This document shows, one piece after another, positions 33,081 through 40,502 of a DNA stretch of 40,502 nt (position 1 is the first letter of the stretch; the number at the start of each line of letters is the position of its first letter). Where the stretch lies: the NCBI GenBank assembly GCA_029257865.1, contig JARIAN010000005.1:1-40502 (forward strand), written 5' to 3'. The position numbers and the translations under genes were made by a program. The stretch comes from Phocaeicola sp. (GTDB taxonomy: Bacteria; Bacteroidota; Bacteroidia; Bacteroidales; Bacteroidaceae). Under the pieces are notes generated by a model, which made no database searches, was not told where the DNA came from, and saw only the letters and a program-made list of their open reading frames with translations.

Positions 33081-33854
33081 ATGAACTTGATAAACCATTG
33101 TACTTTAGTGCTTCATCCTGACTTTGAAGATTTGAAGGAGTTTGTATTGTCTGTTCCTGAACGTTTCAATAGGGGAGAAGGGATATTGATTCACAATGGA
33201 CGCAATGAACTGCGTCGCATTACTTATAAAGGGCGTGATTTCGTGATTAAGTCATTTCATCGTCCTAACGTGGTGAACAGGTTTGTCTATGGAGTATTTC
33301 GTCCTTCTAAGGCCAAGCGTTCCTATGAACATGCTTTGTTGTTCCAGCAGATAGGGGTGGGCACTCCCCAACCAGTAGGCTATTTGAATCTGCGTGGAGG
33401 ATTGCTGTTCGACAGAAGTTATTATATCACATTGGCCTCTACCTGTCCTTATCGCTATGAAGCGTTATTTCATCAGCATTTTTCTTATGAAGAAGATGTA
33501 CTTCGGGCTGTAGGTCGTGTGACGGCTATTCTTCATGAACATGGGTATGCTCATAAGGATTACGGACGTGCCAATATCCTGTTTGAACAGACTCCGGAGG
33601 GCATCAAACTGGATATCGTGGATTTGAACCGGCTTGCAATAGGTCCGCTTGACATCAAGGCTGGATGCAAGAATCTGGAACGACTTCCCGCTACTCCTGC
33701 CATGCACCGTATCATTGCTGATGAATATGCTCGTATGCGAGGTTTTGATGCACAGCAATGCTTTGAGTTGATGGTGGCTTACCGTAGTGTGCAGCCGGGA
33801 AAGGAAGAGAAAGAGATAGAGGCTCTGAAAGAATGGAATAGCCGGAAAGGATGA
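33081..33854 (+). CDS. WaaP/InaA-like sugar kinase
   Basis: 257 residues of the lipopolysaccharide kinase group with a protein-kinase fold. All key residues are visible: K57 in FVIKSF, E84 in SYEHALLF, D160 in AHKDYGRANIL (with N165), and metal-binding D181 in IVDLNR. Known relatives phosphorylate heptose or Kdo in the LPS inner core. Its presence among glycosyltransferases points to LPS or LOS core synthesis. It lies between two GT2-like genes and is probably cotranscribed. Confidence 0.86.
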   Translation: MNLINHCTLVLHPDFEDLKEFVLSVPERFNRGEGILIHNGRNELRRITYKGRDFVIKSFHRPNVVNRFVYGVFRPSKAKRSYEHALLFQQIGVGTPQPVGYLNLRGGLLFDRSYYITLASTCPYRYEALFHQHFSYEEDVLRAVGRVTAILHEHGYAHKDYGRANILFEQTPEGIKLDIVDLNRLAIGPLDIKAGCKNLERLPATPAMHRIIADEYARMRGFDAQQCFELMVAYRSVQPGKEEKEIEALKEWNSRKG

Positions 33855-33882
33855 TGGTATGAATAGATAGAAAATAGGAAAA

Positions 33883-34779
33883 ATGAAAATTATAGCTGTT
33901 GTAGTTACTTTTAATCGTTGTGAATTGTTGAAGCGGAACATTGATTGCCTGCGCTCCAACAAGCCTGTGACTGATATTGTGGTGGTCAATAATGGCAGCA
34001 CTGACGGTACTTTTGAATGGCTTTCTATTCAGACTGACCTAACTGTGGTTACTCAGGAAAATGTAGGAGGTTCCGGAGGGTTTTATACAGGCATTCAGAC
34101 TGCTTTGCAGATGGGGGCCGATTGGATTTGGTGTATGGATGATGATGTATTCCCACGACCGGATTGTATGGAGCATCTTCTGCCTTATACTCAAGATGAA
34201 AAAGTGGGGATGTTGGCTCCCCGTCGTTTGCAGGAAGGAAAGATATATACCAATGATTTTCAGTTATTAAACTGGGTAAATCCCTTTGCTTCACTTTATG
34301 GAGGAAAACTTTCCAAGCAGCAAGTAAATGCTCCGGTGGAAATTTGTGGTACAGCTTTTGAAGGACCTTTCATCCGTAGGGAAGTGGTGGAGCAGATAGG
34401 ATTGCCTAACAAGGAACTTTTTATCTTTTGTGATGATACAGACTATTGTATCCGTACTGTGAATGCAGGCTATAAAATTATGTATATTCCTGATGCATTG
34501 ATGGATAAGGAGAAGTTTTTTTCTAACGACTCTTGGGCAGAACGCAACAAGAAGAAGAAATGGAAACGTTTTTATCAAGTGCGAAACTCCACTTATCTGA
34601 ACCATCATTATGGAAAAAACTGGATGGTGCGTTATCTTCGTGGATTCAACGGCGTCTTGGGGTATATCTTGACTGCTTTCTTTACTTGCCCGTTTTCTTC
34701 TGCCTATCAGTGGAGTGATATACGGAAACTGTGGCAAGCCTATCGGGACGGACTCAATGAAAAATTGGGGAAGATGTAA
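33883..34779 (+). CDS. GT2 glycosyltransferase, possible galactofuranosyl- or rhamnosyltransferase
   Basis: 298 residues. GT-A start IIAVVVTFNRCELL, then VVVNNGSTDGT at 33-43, the metal site WCMDDDVF at 83-90, and DDTDYCIR at 184-191. The overall pattern with ENVGGSGGFYTG is that of the RfbF/GlfT2-type subgroup, which transfers rhamnose or galactofuranose. With glf two genes upstream, galactofuranose is the more likely donor. That is an inference. Confidence 0.88.
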   Translation: MKIIAVVVTFNRCELLKRNIDCLRSNKPVTDIVVVNNGSTDGTFEWLSIQTDLTVVTQENVGGSGGFYTGIQTALQMGADWIWCMDDDVFPRPDCMEHLLPYTQDEKVGMLAPRRLQEGKIYTNDFQLLNWVNPFASLYGGKLSKQQVNAPVEICGTAFEGPFIRREVVEQIGLPNKELFIFCDDTDYCIRTVNAGYKIMYIPDALMDKEKFFSNDSWAERNKKKKWKRFYQVRNSTYLNHHYGKNWMVRYLRGFNGVLGYILTAFFTCPFSSAYQWSDIRKLWQAYRDGLNEKLGKM

Positions 34780-34792
34780 TCTTGCTTAGATT

Positions 34793-34844
34793 GACAATGA
34801 TGGAAATAACTGAATTAAGAATAGGGTTATTTCCATCATTGTTA
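34793..34844 (+). terminator. Terminator of the first glycosyltransferase unit
   Basis: CAATGATGGAAATAAC and GTTATTTCCATCATTG pair perfectly over 16 bp around a 15-base loop, followed by TTAGTTT. The stem is mostly AT and the T-run is weak. Confidence 0.65.
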
Positions 34845-34988
34845 GTTTAAAAGTGAATTAGTATTGTCTAGGAATAGGTCAAATATTCCGTAAGTGATGA
34901 TTGTTTTTATTGTCATATTTGTTAGTCGGACCAATTGTTGAACACAGGCTTTAAATTCTGATAAATATAAGAAAGAAACTTTCAATGG

Positions 34989-35861
34989 TTACAGTTCCTT
35001 TCTATTTTTGTAGCAGCTATCTTTTTTCTTTGAAAATTTTTTAAGGAAACGATTGAATTTCCACAATACAGAAAGGAGTGGCTTTATTTGCCTTTGGAAC
35101 TTCTTTGATGCAGTTATTTCTTTGAAAAGAGGATATAAAGGTTGTGCTTCTAAAGTAAGATTACGCATTAGTTGGTCATAAATCATAGGGCCAAGGAGTT
35201 TTTTTAACACATAATCTCTTTCTTCTATCAGCAGTGGTGTATTGGCTGCGCTGATACCCCAAATATTGAAAACTGTTACAGGTAAGTTCACATGTAGGTA
35301 AGACACTTGTTGCAAAATGATTTTTTTAAAGAAGAATTCCCAGTCGGATACAATTTTGAGATGCTCGGAATAGAGTGAATCTTTGAACAGTTCTTTTTTG
35401 ATAAAGGTTGCAGGATGGCCAATGGAGTTTAGTAACATATATTCTAAAGATATTTTATCGGGATATATGTGGTTTTGCAGTCGTTCTGTTTTATCTGTTA
35501 ACATCAAGTCGGCATAAACAATATCAATTTTATTTTCAAGATATTGTGCTATTTGTGAAAGTGTTTCTTTATGATAAAGGTAATCTCCGGAGTTTAGGAA
35601 AAGTAAATATTCACCCGTTGCTTTTTGTATACCTTTATTCATTGCATGATAAATACCCTTGTCTTTTTCAGAGCACCAATATGATAGTTTATCTTGTTGG
35701 CTGGATATATATTGTTTGCTTGTATCGGTACTTCCTCCATCAATGATTATATATTCATAATCTGAAAAGGTTTGAGTAAATACACTTTCCATGGTCTTTT
35801 TTAAACCTTGGGTATCATTGTAGTTAATCGTGATAATTGATATTTGTGGCGATTTGTTCAT
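34989..35861 (-). CDS. GT2 glycosyltransferase
   Basis: 290 residues on the opposite strand. ISIITINYNDTQGLKKTMES begins a GT-A domain, with DGGSTD at 41-46, DKGIYHAMNKGI at 67-78 and the acidic site NSGD at 90-93. This is the WcaA/AmsE-like group that adds hexoses to O-antigen or exopolysaccharide units. It has a basic C-terminus. Its base composition is more AT-rich than the neighbouring transferases. Confidence 0.88.
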   Translation of the reverse strand: MNKSPQISIITINYNDTQGLKKTMESVFTQTFSDYEYIIIDGGSTDTSKQYISSQQDKLSYWCSEKDKGIYHAMNKGIQKATGEYLLFLNSGDYLYHKETLSQIAQYLENKIDIVYADLMLTDKTERLQNHIYPDKISLEYMLLNSIGHPATFIKKELFKDSLYSEHLKIVSDWEFFFKKIILQQVSYLHVNLPVTVFNIWGISAANTPLLIEERDYVLKKLLGPMIYDQLMRNLTLEAQPLYPLFKEITASKKFQRQIKPLLSVLWKFNRFLKKFSKKKDSCYKNRKEL

Positions 35862-36147
35862 TGCTTCTTGTCGACTAATAATAAGTATGGTTAATAGAAT
35901 GTTATGCTTGTTTTTAGGCTGTTGAACTTCAGTCGTTTAAAAAAACGTATTTTAAGACTGCTGGTTCAATACCCTCTCGAAAATAGTGAATTATTTTTTA
36001 TTACGCAATACTTTTTGTGATATTAATATTGTGTGGGGGTATTGAAGTTGATTGGGGCAAAATATCTGTTGGGGTTGTGCGTGACATTTATATATTGATG
36101 TCATTGAAATGAAGAATAGTATTGGACTTGGAAGATGAAACATAAAT

Positions 36148-36229
36148 TTACGCCGGTGGAATCTTGAGTTACCACCACCGTTTTATAAAATACCACCACT
36201 GTTTTATAAAACACAGGTTGTAACTTAAG
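36148..36229 (-). repeat. Dispersed intergenic repeat, two 21-bp units
   Basis: Two 21-base units (36171-36191, 36192-36212) containing GTTTTATAAAAC and a GGTGGTGGT tail, read on the minus strand. The left flank TTAAGTTACAACCTGT and a 24-base right flank with CCGGC match the copy at 19782-19884 at about 75-90 percent of positions by eye. Confidence 0.8.
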
Positions 36230-36398
36230 AATGTATGAGGGTGGAATGAGATTACAGGAGTAAAATAACGATGAATAAGAAACGAATGGGAAAAGTATGT
36301 ATTGGTGGGTTTTGTAAAGGTTGTTTTGGATGGAGGGGTAATGTGGGCAGGCTGTGTAATATTATGTTATAAATTGTTAGTATATAAAAGAAATTCTG

Positions 36399-36406
36399 TA
36401 ACTTTG
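36399..36406 (+). promoter_or_regulatory. Candidate promoter -7 element of the fucosyltransferase gene
   Basis: TAACTTTG matches TAnnTTTG. A TTG-containing -33-like sequence lies about 22 bases up. The leader would be about 70 bases. Confidence 0.6.
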
Positions 36407-36479
36407 TGTATTAGCGAAAAGCCTAAAATAGTGTTTTTCACTGTTTATTTATTTTCTAAATATTACTTGAATTTATAGG

Positions 36480-37328
36480 ATGAGACTAATAAAGATGACA
36501 GGTGGATTAGGGAATCAGATGTTTATTTATGCTTTATATTTACAGATGAAGCAGTATTTCCCGAATGTCCGCATTGATTTATCAGACATGATGCATTACA
36601 AAGTACATTATGGATATGAGATGAACAAGGTGTTTAATCTGCCCCATACAGAATTTTGTATCAATCAGTCATTGAAAAAAGTATTGGAGTTTGTATTTTT
36701 CAAGACGATATTGGAACGTAAGCAAAATGGGTCGATGTTGCCATATACCCGTAAATATAGTTGGCCGTTTGTCTATTTTAAAGGTTTCTATCAGTCGGAA
36801 AAGTATTTTGAAAATATAAAGGACGAAGTGCGTAAGTTATTTACATTTGACACGTCTAAAGCCAGCTTGCGTACTGTGGAAATGATGCGAAAAATCGATT
36901 CAGATCCAAAGGCTGTATCCATTCATATCCGTCGTGGTGATTACTTGCTTCCTAAGCACTGGGAGGCCATCGGATGTATCTGTCAGTTGCCTTACTATCG
37001 GAATGCTTTGGCTGAGATGGAGCAGCAGGTGGAATCTCCGCATTATTATGTGTTCTCGGAAGATTTGGAGTGGATAAAGGAAAACCTCCCTTTGAAGAAT
37101 GCGGTTTATATTGACTGGAACAAGGGAGAAGACAGTTGGCAGGACATGATGTTGATGAGTCATTGTCGCCATCATATCATTTGCAATAGCACGTTCAGCT
37201 GGTGGGGCGCTTGGTTGAATCCGTCATCAGAAAAAATTGTGGTGTTACCGGAACAATGGACAAGCCACTCCGACAGTACAAACTTTTTGTCAGACTTTGG
37301 AAAATGGTTGAGAGTAAAGATTGAATAA
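36480..37328 (+). CDS. Alpha-1,2-fucosyltransferase (GT11)
   Basis: 282 residues. GT11 motifs are all present: MTGGLGNQMFIYAL at 6-19, the GDP-fucose-binding HIRRGDYL at 149-156, and STFSWWGAWLN at 237-247. It adds L-fucose in alpha-1,2 linkage, usually to galactose, a step that in other bacteria can build blood-group-H-like structures. It opens a second transferase unit with the next two genes. The acceptor is not known. Confidence 0.93.
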   Translation: MRLIKMTGGLGNQMFIYALYLQMKQYFPNVRIDLSDMMHYKVHYGYEMNKVFNLPHTEFCINQSLKKVLEFVFFKTILERKQNGSMLPYTRKYSWPFVYFKGFYQSEKYFENIKDEVRKLFTFDTSKASLRTVEMMRKIDSDPKAVSIHIRRGDYLLPKHWEAIGCICQLPYYRNALAEMEQQVESPHYYVFSEDLEWIKENLPLKNAVYIDWNKGEDSWQDMMLMSHCRHHIICNSTFSWWGAWLNPSSEKIVVLPEQWTSHSDSTNFLSDFGKWLRVKIE

Positions 37329-37338
37329 TATTGATAGA

Positions 37339-38247
37339 ATGAAGATATTTTTATTGAAGAAAATAGCGGTTGCTTTGTCTGAGATTGGAAAAACTTTCAA
37401 GCCGGTTTCATCTCCCAAGTTGATTATGACTTTGTTGGTTAAAAACGAAGAAGGGATGCTTGAAGAGAATTTGCTCTTTCATAAGTCAATGGGAGTGGAT
37501 GGTTTTATCGTGACAGACAATAATTCCACGGATGGTACTATGGATATTATTCGCCGTTACCAACAGAAAGGTTGGATAAAGGAAGTGATAATGGAAACTG
37601 CCACCAATTATGAGCAGAAAGATTGGGTGGACCGGATGATATGGAAGGCAAAGAATGACTATCAAGCTGATTGGGTGATGAATGTGGATGCCGATGAACT
37701 TTGGTACTCTCCTTCCGGTAATCTGAAGAATGAGTTGTCAAATACTACAGCCAATGTGTTGAACTGCCGTATGTATAGTGTATATCCGGAGGAGGAAACT
37801 CCATTTTGGGAATGGAACAGGACGGTAGGCTATGTATCGGAGCCCGAAAAATATGATTTGTCTATCTATTCAATTTTTGAACGTCAGAACAAGAAGGTGA
37901 TTCATCGTACCGCAGGTTATTTGCAGATTTCGATGGGCAACCATAAGGTAAAGATGCTTCCGATGCGTTCAAAAGACAGTGACATCCGTGTGTATCATTA
38001 TAATATCCGTGGGAAGCGTCAGTTCATGGAGAAGATGATTAATGGCGGAAAACAGCTGGAAAGCCATAAGGGAAAGCATGGAGGACGTCATTGGCGTTAT
38101 TTCTACGCATTGTATAAAGAAGGTAAACTAGATCAGGAATATGCTCGGGTGATAGGTGCCAATTCATACCAGCAGTTGCTTCAAGATGGATATATACAGG
38201 TTGACAATACAATCGTTGACTACTTCAAGATAATGAAGAAATGGTAA
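37339..38247 (+). CDS. Glycosyltransferase family 2-like (Glyco_tranf_2_4 type)
   Basis: 302 residues. MTLLVKNEEGMLEENLLFHK at 30-49 and VTDNNSTDGTMDII at 58-71 give the N-terminal nucleotide-sugar fold, and the metal site is NVDADELW at 115-122. The pattern of a long acceptor-side half with WHR-like and H-rich segments fits PF13704 relatives. An in-frame TTG at 37321 overlapping the previous gene is less likely than the ATG at 37339, 10 bases after the fucosyltransferase stop. Donor unknown. Confidence 0.85.
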   Translation: MKIFLLKKIAVALSEIGKTFKPVSSPKLIMTLLVKNEEGMLEENLLFHKSMGVDGFIVTDNNSTDGTMDIIRRYQQKGWIKEVIMETATNYEQKDWVDRMIWKAKNDYQADWVMNVDADELWYSPSGNLKNELSNTTANVLNCRMYSVYPEEETPFWEWNRTVGYVSEPEKYDLSIYSIFERQNKKVIHRTAGYLQISMGNHKVKMLPMRSKDSDIRVYHYNIRGKRQFMEKMINGGKQLESHKGKHGGRHWRYFYALYKEGKLDQEYARVIGANSYQQLLQDGYIQVDNTIVDYFKIMKKW

Positions 38248-38310
38248 GGCTGGGATAGTGGTATGGGCTTTTTATGGAAATGAAATTATAAGGACTGAAA
38301 GGGATACAAT

Positions 38311-39189
38311 ATGAAGAAGCATGCTTATTTGATAATAGCTCATAATGAACCGGTAGTCTTGAGAACTTTACTTAAGGCTTTAGATGATGTGCGCAATGAT
38401 ATATTTTTACATATTGATTCTCGTGCGGTAAGTTTGTTTGAAGAATTTAATAATGTGAAGTTGGAGAAAGGTCAACTTTATGTACTGGAAAATCGTATGG
38501 CAGTACATTGGGGAGACATTTCTCAGGTGAAAGTAGAGTATCTTTTGTTTGAGTCTGCATTGAAGCATGGTAAGTATGAATATTATCATTTATTGTCGGG
38601 AGTAGATTTGCCTATAAAGAGTCAGGATTATATTCATGATTTTTTTAATCGACATGCAGGAAAAGAATTTGTAGGTTTTTGGAATGATGAGAAGCATCAA
38701 CGGGATTTGCACCGTAAGGTTTTTAAGTACTATCTGTTTACTAAATATCTTAGGGACAAAAAGACGGTAAAACATATATGCACGGCTCCCATACGTAATG
38801 TTTTTTTAGGGCTGCAAAAAGCAATTTCTTTTTCTCGCAGTCACCGTTGGGTGTTTAAGAAAGGATTTCAATGGGTAAGTATCACTCATGACTTCTGTAT
38901 ATATTTGGTTTCCACGAAACCGAAAGTGTTGAAAACATTTAGATATACACTTTGTCCGGATGAAATCTTTATTCAGACAATTCTTTGGAACTCTCCTTTT
39001 AGAGAAAACATTTATTGTTTGGATGATGCCTTATTAGGCAGTATGCGTGTCATAGACTGGGAACGGGGAACTCCTTATGTTTGGCAGAAAGAAGATGAAG
39101 TAGTATTAAGGGAATCAGAAGGACTATTTGCCCGTAAGTTTGCTTCGAAATATTTGTTTATAATAGACAAGGCAGAATTGGTATTCTGA
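38311..39189 (+). CDS. Core-2/I-branching beta-1,6-N-acetylglucosaminyltransferase-like (GT14)
   Basis: 292 residues. HAYLIIAHNEPVVLRTLLKA at 4-23 and DIFLHIDSRA, then YYHLLSGVDLPIK and a GKEFVGFW segment match the bacterial GT14 branching family, related to animal enzymes that make core-2 and I branches. CPDEIFIQTIL is the conserved acidic site near the C-terminus. The sugar transferred may be N-acetylglucosamine or xylose. It follows the previous gene by 63 bases. Confidence 0.88.
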   Translation: MKKHAYLIIAHNEPVVLRTLLKALDDVRNDIFLHIDSRAVSLFEEFNNVKLEKGQLYVLENRMAVHWGDISQVKVEYLLFESALKHGKYEYYHLLSGVDLPIKSQDYIHDFFNRHAGKEFVGFWNDEKHQRDLHRKVFKYYLFTKYLRDKKTVKHICTAPIRNVFLGLQKAISFSRSHRWVFKKGFQWVSITHDFCIYLVSTKPKVLKTFRYTLCPDEIFIQTILWNSPFRENIYCLDDALLGSMRVIDWERGTPYVWQKEDEVVLRESEGLFARKFASKYLFIIDKAELVF

Positions 39190-39206
39190 TTCTGCCTTGT
39201 TTATTA
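39166..39206 (+). terminator. Terminator at the end of the fucosyltransferase unit
   Basis: ACAAGGCAGAAT and ATTCTGCCTTGT form a perfect 12-bp stem around 10 bases, followed by TTATT. The first arm lies within the last codons of the GT14 gene. The convergent GT4 gene stops at 39214. Confidence 0.75.
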
Positions 39207-39213
39207 ATTGAGG

Positions 39214-40455
39214 TTATTTGTTGGAAATAATCTCGATTTGTTTGATAAGTCGTTGCATGATAATATCCCACTGATAGTTCTTCTGGATGTATTCGGCTCC
39301 TTTTTCTCCCATTTCTTTTCTGAGACTTTCTGAAGAAGCAAGTTGGTGCAACTTCTTTATGAAATCTTTTTTATTATGGTAGAGTTGTATTGCATGGTTG
39401 CTTTTTTCATAATGCTCCAGCATTACGTTGCATTTGGCATTGGTTATCATTGCTTTTTTGAGACTGAGTGCCTCTAATAATATAAGAGACAGACTTTCAT
39501 GTTTTGAAGGGTTGACAATGACAGTTGCATGTTGGATAATGGCAGTCTTTTCGTTTTCCTCTACAAATCCGGTGTATATGATGTCTGGATGTTTTACAGG
39601 AGCGGTATATAGTCCACCTACAATTACAAACTTCAAGTCAGATTCTTTGTGTTGTTTCTTATATGCCAGGAAGCAACTGAAAATCTTGTCCAGTTTACCC
39701 TTATCTACTCTACCTACATAGAGTAAATAGTGATTTGGTAAGTTGAATTTCTTGCATGTATGTTCCCATTCCGCAGGGGCGGTAATTTCAAATCCTACGC
39801 TGACAACTCCGTGTGGAGAAATTGATTTACCGAAAATTCTTTCGGCTAGTCGCATTTCGGTTTCCATATTAAAGCCAATATACGCAACCTTTGTGAATAT
39901 CTCTGTCAAGATGGTTCGGAACGACAGCTTCTGATAGTGCATGGTAGGAATAAGCAAAGTTTTTTCTCCGGCATACAGAGCTGTATAATAAGCGGTCGGA
40001 TAGTCTATGGTAATTGGGATAAACACATCATACTTATCCTTGTTCTCTTTGATGTAAGAAAAGAGTCCGGAAGAATAAAATACATTTTTTCTGTAAACAC
40101 GTAATTCATCCTGTTTCTGTAAGTTCCATACAGGCCATTTATTGGCTAGAGGGGTGAGCAACTTTGTTTTATAAAGAAAAAATCTTAAGGAACGTGCTAC
40201 GCTGGCATTCCATATAACTGAGCGCTTCTTGAATCGTACCGGGTCTGATTTAAAGCGGTGCACGGTAACTCCGTTGATAACTTCTGTTCCTTCGGGAAAA
40301 GCATTGCTTCTGTCTGAATAACTTTTCACACAGGTTGTCAATACATCTACCTGATACGAGGTTGTCAGCCGTTCTGCAAGCATTCTGCAGTGCAGTTCTG
40401 CTCCTCCATTGATATCTTTTCCGTATCGGACAACTACGAATGCTATTTTTTTCAT
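39214..40455 (-). CDS. GT4-family glycosyltransferase
   Basis: 413 residues, a GT-B fold. N-terminal domain with GGAELHCRMLAERL at 17-30, C-terminal nucleotide-sugar domain with LLYVGRVDKGKLDKIF, FVIVGGLY, IIYTGFVEENEK and the E-x7-E motif in ESLSLILLEALS. It transfers a hexose in surface polysaccharide synthesis. A preceding partial gene ends 6 bases before its ATG, so it is part of a minus-strand operon continuing past the window. Confidence 0.9.
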   Translation of the reverse strand: MKKIAFVVVRYGKDINGGAELHCRMLAERLTTSYQVDVLTTCVKSYSDRSNAFPEGTEVINGVTVHRFKSDPVRFKKRSVIWNASVARSLRFFLYKTKLLTPLANKWPVWNLQKQDELRVYRKNVFYSSGLFSYIKENKDKYDVFIPITIDYPTAYYTALYAGEKTLLIPTMHYQKLSFRTILTEIFTKVAYIGFNMETEMRLAERIFGKSISPHGVVSVGFEITAPAEWEHTCKKFNLPNHYLLYVGRVDKGKLDKIFSCFLAYKKQHKESDLKFVIVGGLYTAPVKHPDIIYTGFVEENEKTAIIQHATVIVNPSKHESLSLILLEALSLKKAMITNAKCNVMLEHYEKSNHAIQLYHNKKDFIKKLHQLASSESLRKEMGEKGAEYIQKNYQWDIIMQRLIKQIEIISNK

Positions 40456-40460
40456 ATTTA

Positions 40461-40502
40461 TTATTGCTTGATAAGTTTATCAAATAATGCAATCCACTTC
40501 TC
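40461..40502 (-). CDS. Last 13 residues of a gene running out of the window
   Basis: On the minus strand an open frame enters from the right edge and ends EKWIALFDKLIKQ with TAA at 40463-40461, five bases before the GT4 start at 40455. The close spacing and the amphipathic ending suggest another glycosyltransferase of the cluster, but the fragment is too short to assign. Confidence 0.6.
   Translation of the reverse strand, partial: EKWIALFDKLIKQ

Larger units (their letters stand above)
35862..36479. other. Intergenic region with long hairpin, repeat and promoter
   Basis: No convincing gene. It contains an imperfect long inverted repeat (35922-35969), the second copy of the 21-bp-unit repeat (36148-36229) and the promoter of the fucosyltransferase gene (36399-36406). 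Confidence 0.7.

Noticed and set aside
1-40502. CRISPR array, prophage, integron or conjugative element
   Set aside because: No spaced direct repeats, no cas, phage, integrase or tra-type genes were found on either strand.

Overview
The window is from a gut-type member of the Bacteroidales, most likely Bacteroides or Phocaeicola. The evidence is a complete SusC/SusD-type glycan-utilisation locus with its own ECF sigma factor and FecR anti-sigma factor, promoters of the Bacteroidetes form TTTG...TAnnTTTG, several ECF sigma genes, and a low-GC intergenic style. There is no sign of a phage, plasmid or CRISPR array. The only mobile-element trace is one decayed transposase near 9.0-9.4 kb.

Layout. 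Positions 1-1077 are AT-rich and nearly gene-free, with the tail of one reading frame at the left edge. From 1078 comes an unusual single protein joining an ECF sigma factor, a membrane helix and an outer-membrane barrel, followed by a methyltransferase. On the minus strand, 5112-3795 is a tightly coupled three-gene ECF operon (membrane protein, sigma factor, small membrane protein) behind a candidate sigma-dependent promoter. Next are two identical tRNA-Pro genes, a 43-residue basic protein, and mnmA, which is preceded by a short promoter-to-terminator leader RNA.

From 8825 to 19605 lies host-glycan machinery: a secreted sialidase (minus strand), the transposase remnant, then an ECF sigma / FecR / SusC / SusD / GH18 endoglycosidase / two DUF1735 surface lipoproteins series on the plus strand. 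GH18 and DUF1735 proteins beside SusC/D are typical of loci for N-glycans or related glycoprotein glycans. That substrate is inferred. A hairpin with a minus-strand T-tract just before susC resembles the antisense RNAs known to repress such loci.

The middle (20238-31022) is housekeeping: cysS; a minus-strand GH3-family enzyme, lipoprotein and DUF3108 operon; a phosphofructokinase with unusual active-site residues; the acpP-fabF-rnc operon; and pdxB. From 31152 to the right edge is a surface-polysaccharide cluster. It has UDP-galactopyranose mutase, a WaaP-like sugar kinase, several family 2 glycosyltransferases, a GT11 fucosyltransferase, a GT14 branching enzyme and a GT4 enzyme. The kinase and the mutase suggest lipopolysaccharide or lipooligosaccharide with galactofuranose.

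Points most worth a second look are the sigma/membrane/barrel fusion, the candidate antisense RNA of the glycan locus, the mnmA leader RNA, a two-copy intergenic repeat built of 21-bp units (19.8 kb and 36.2 kb), and the phosphofructokinase. All family assignments come from reading motifs; no database search was run.
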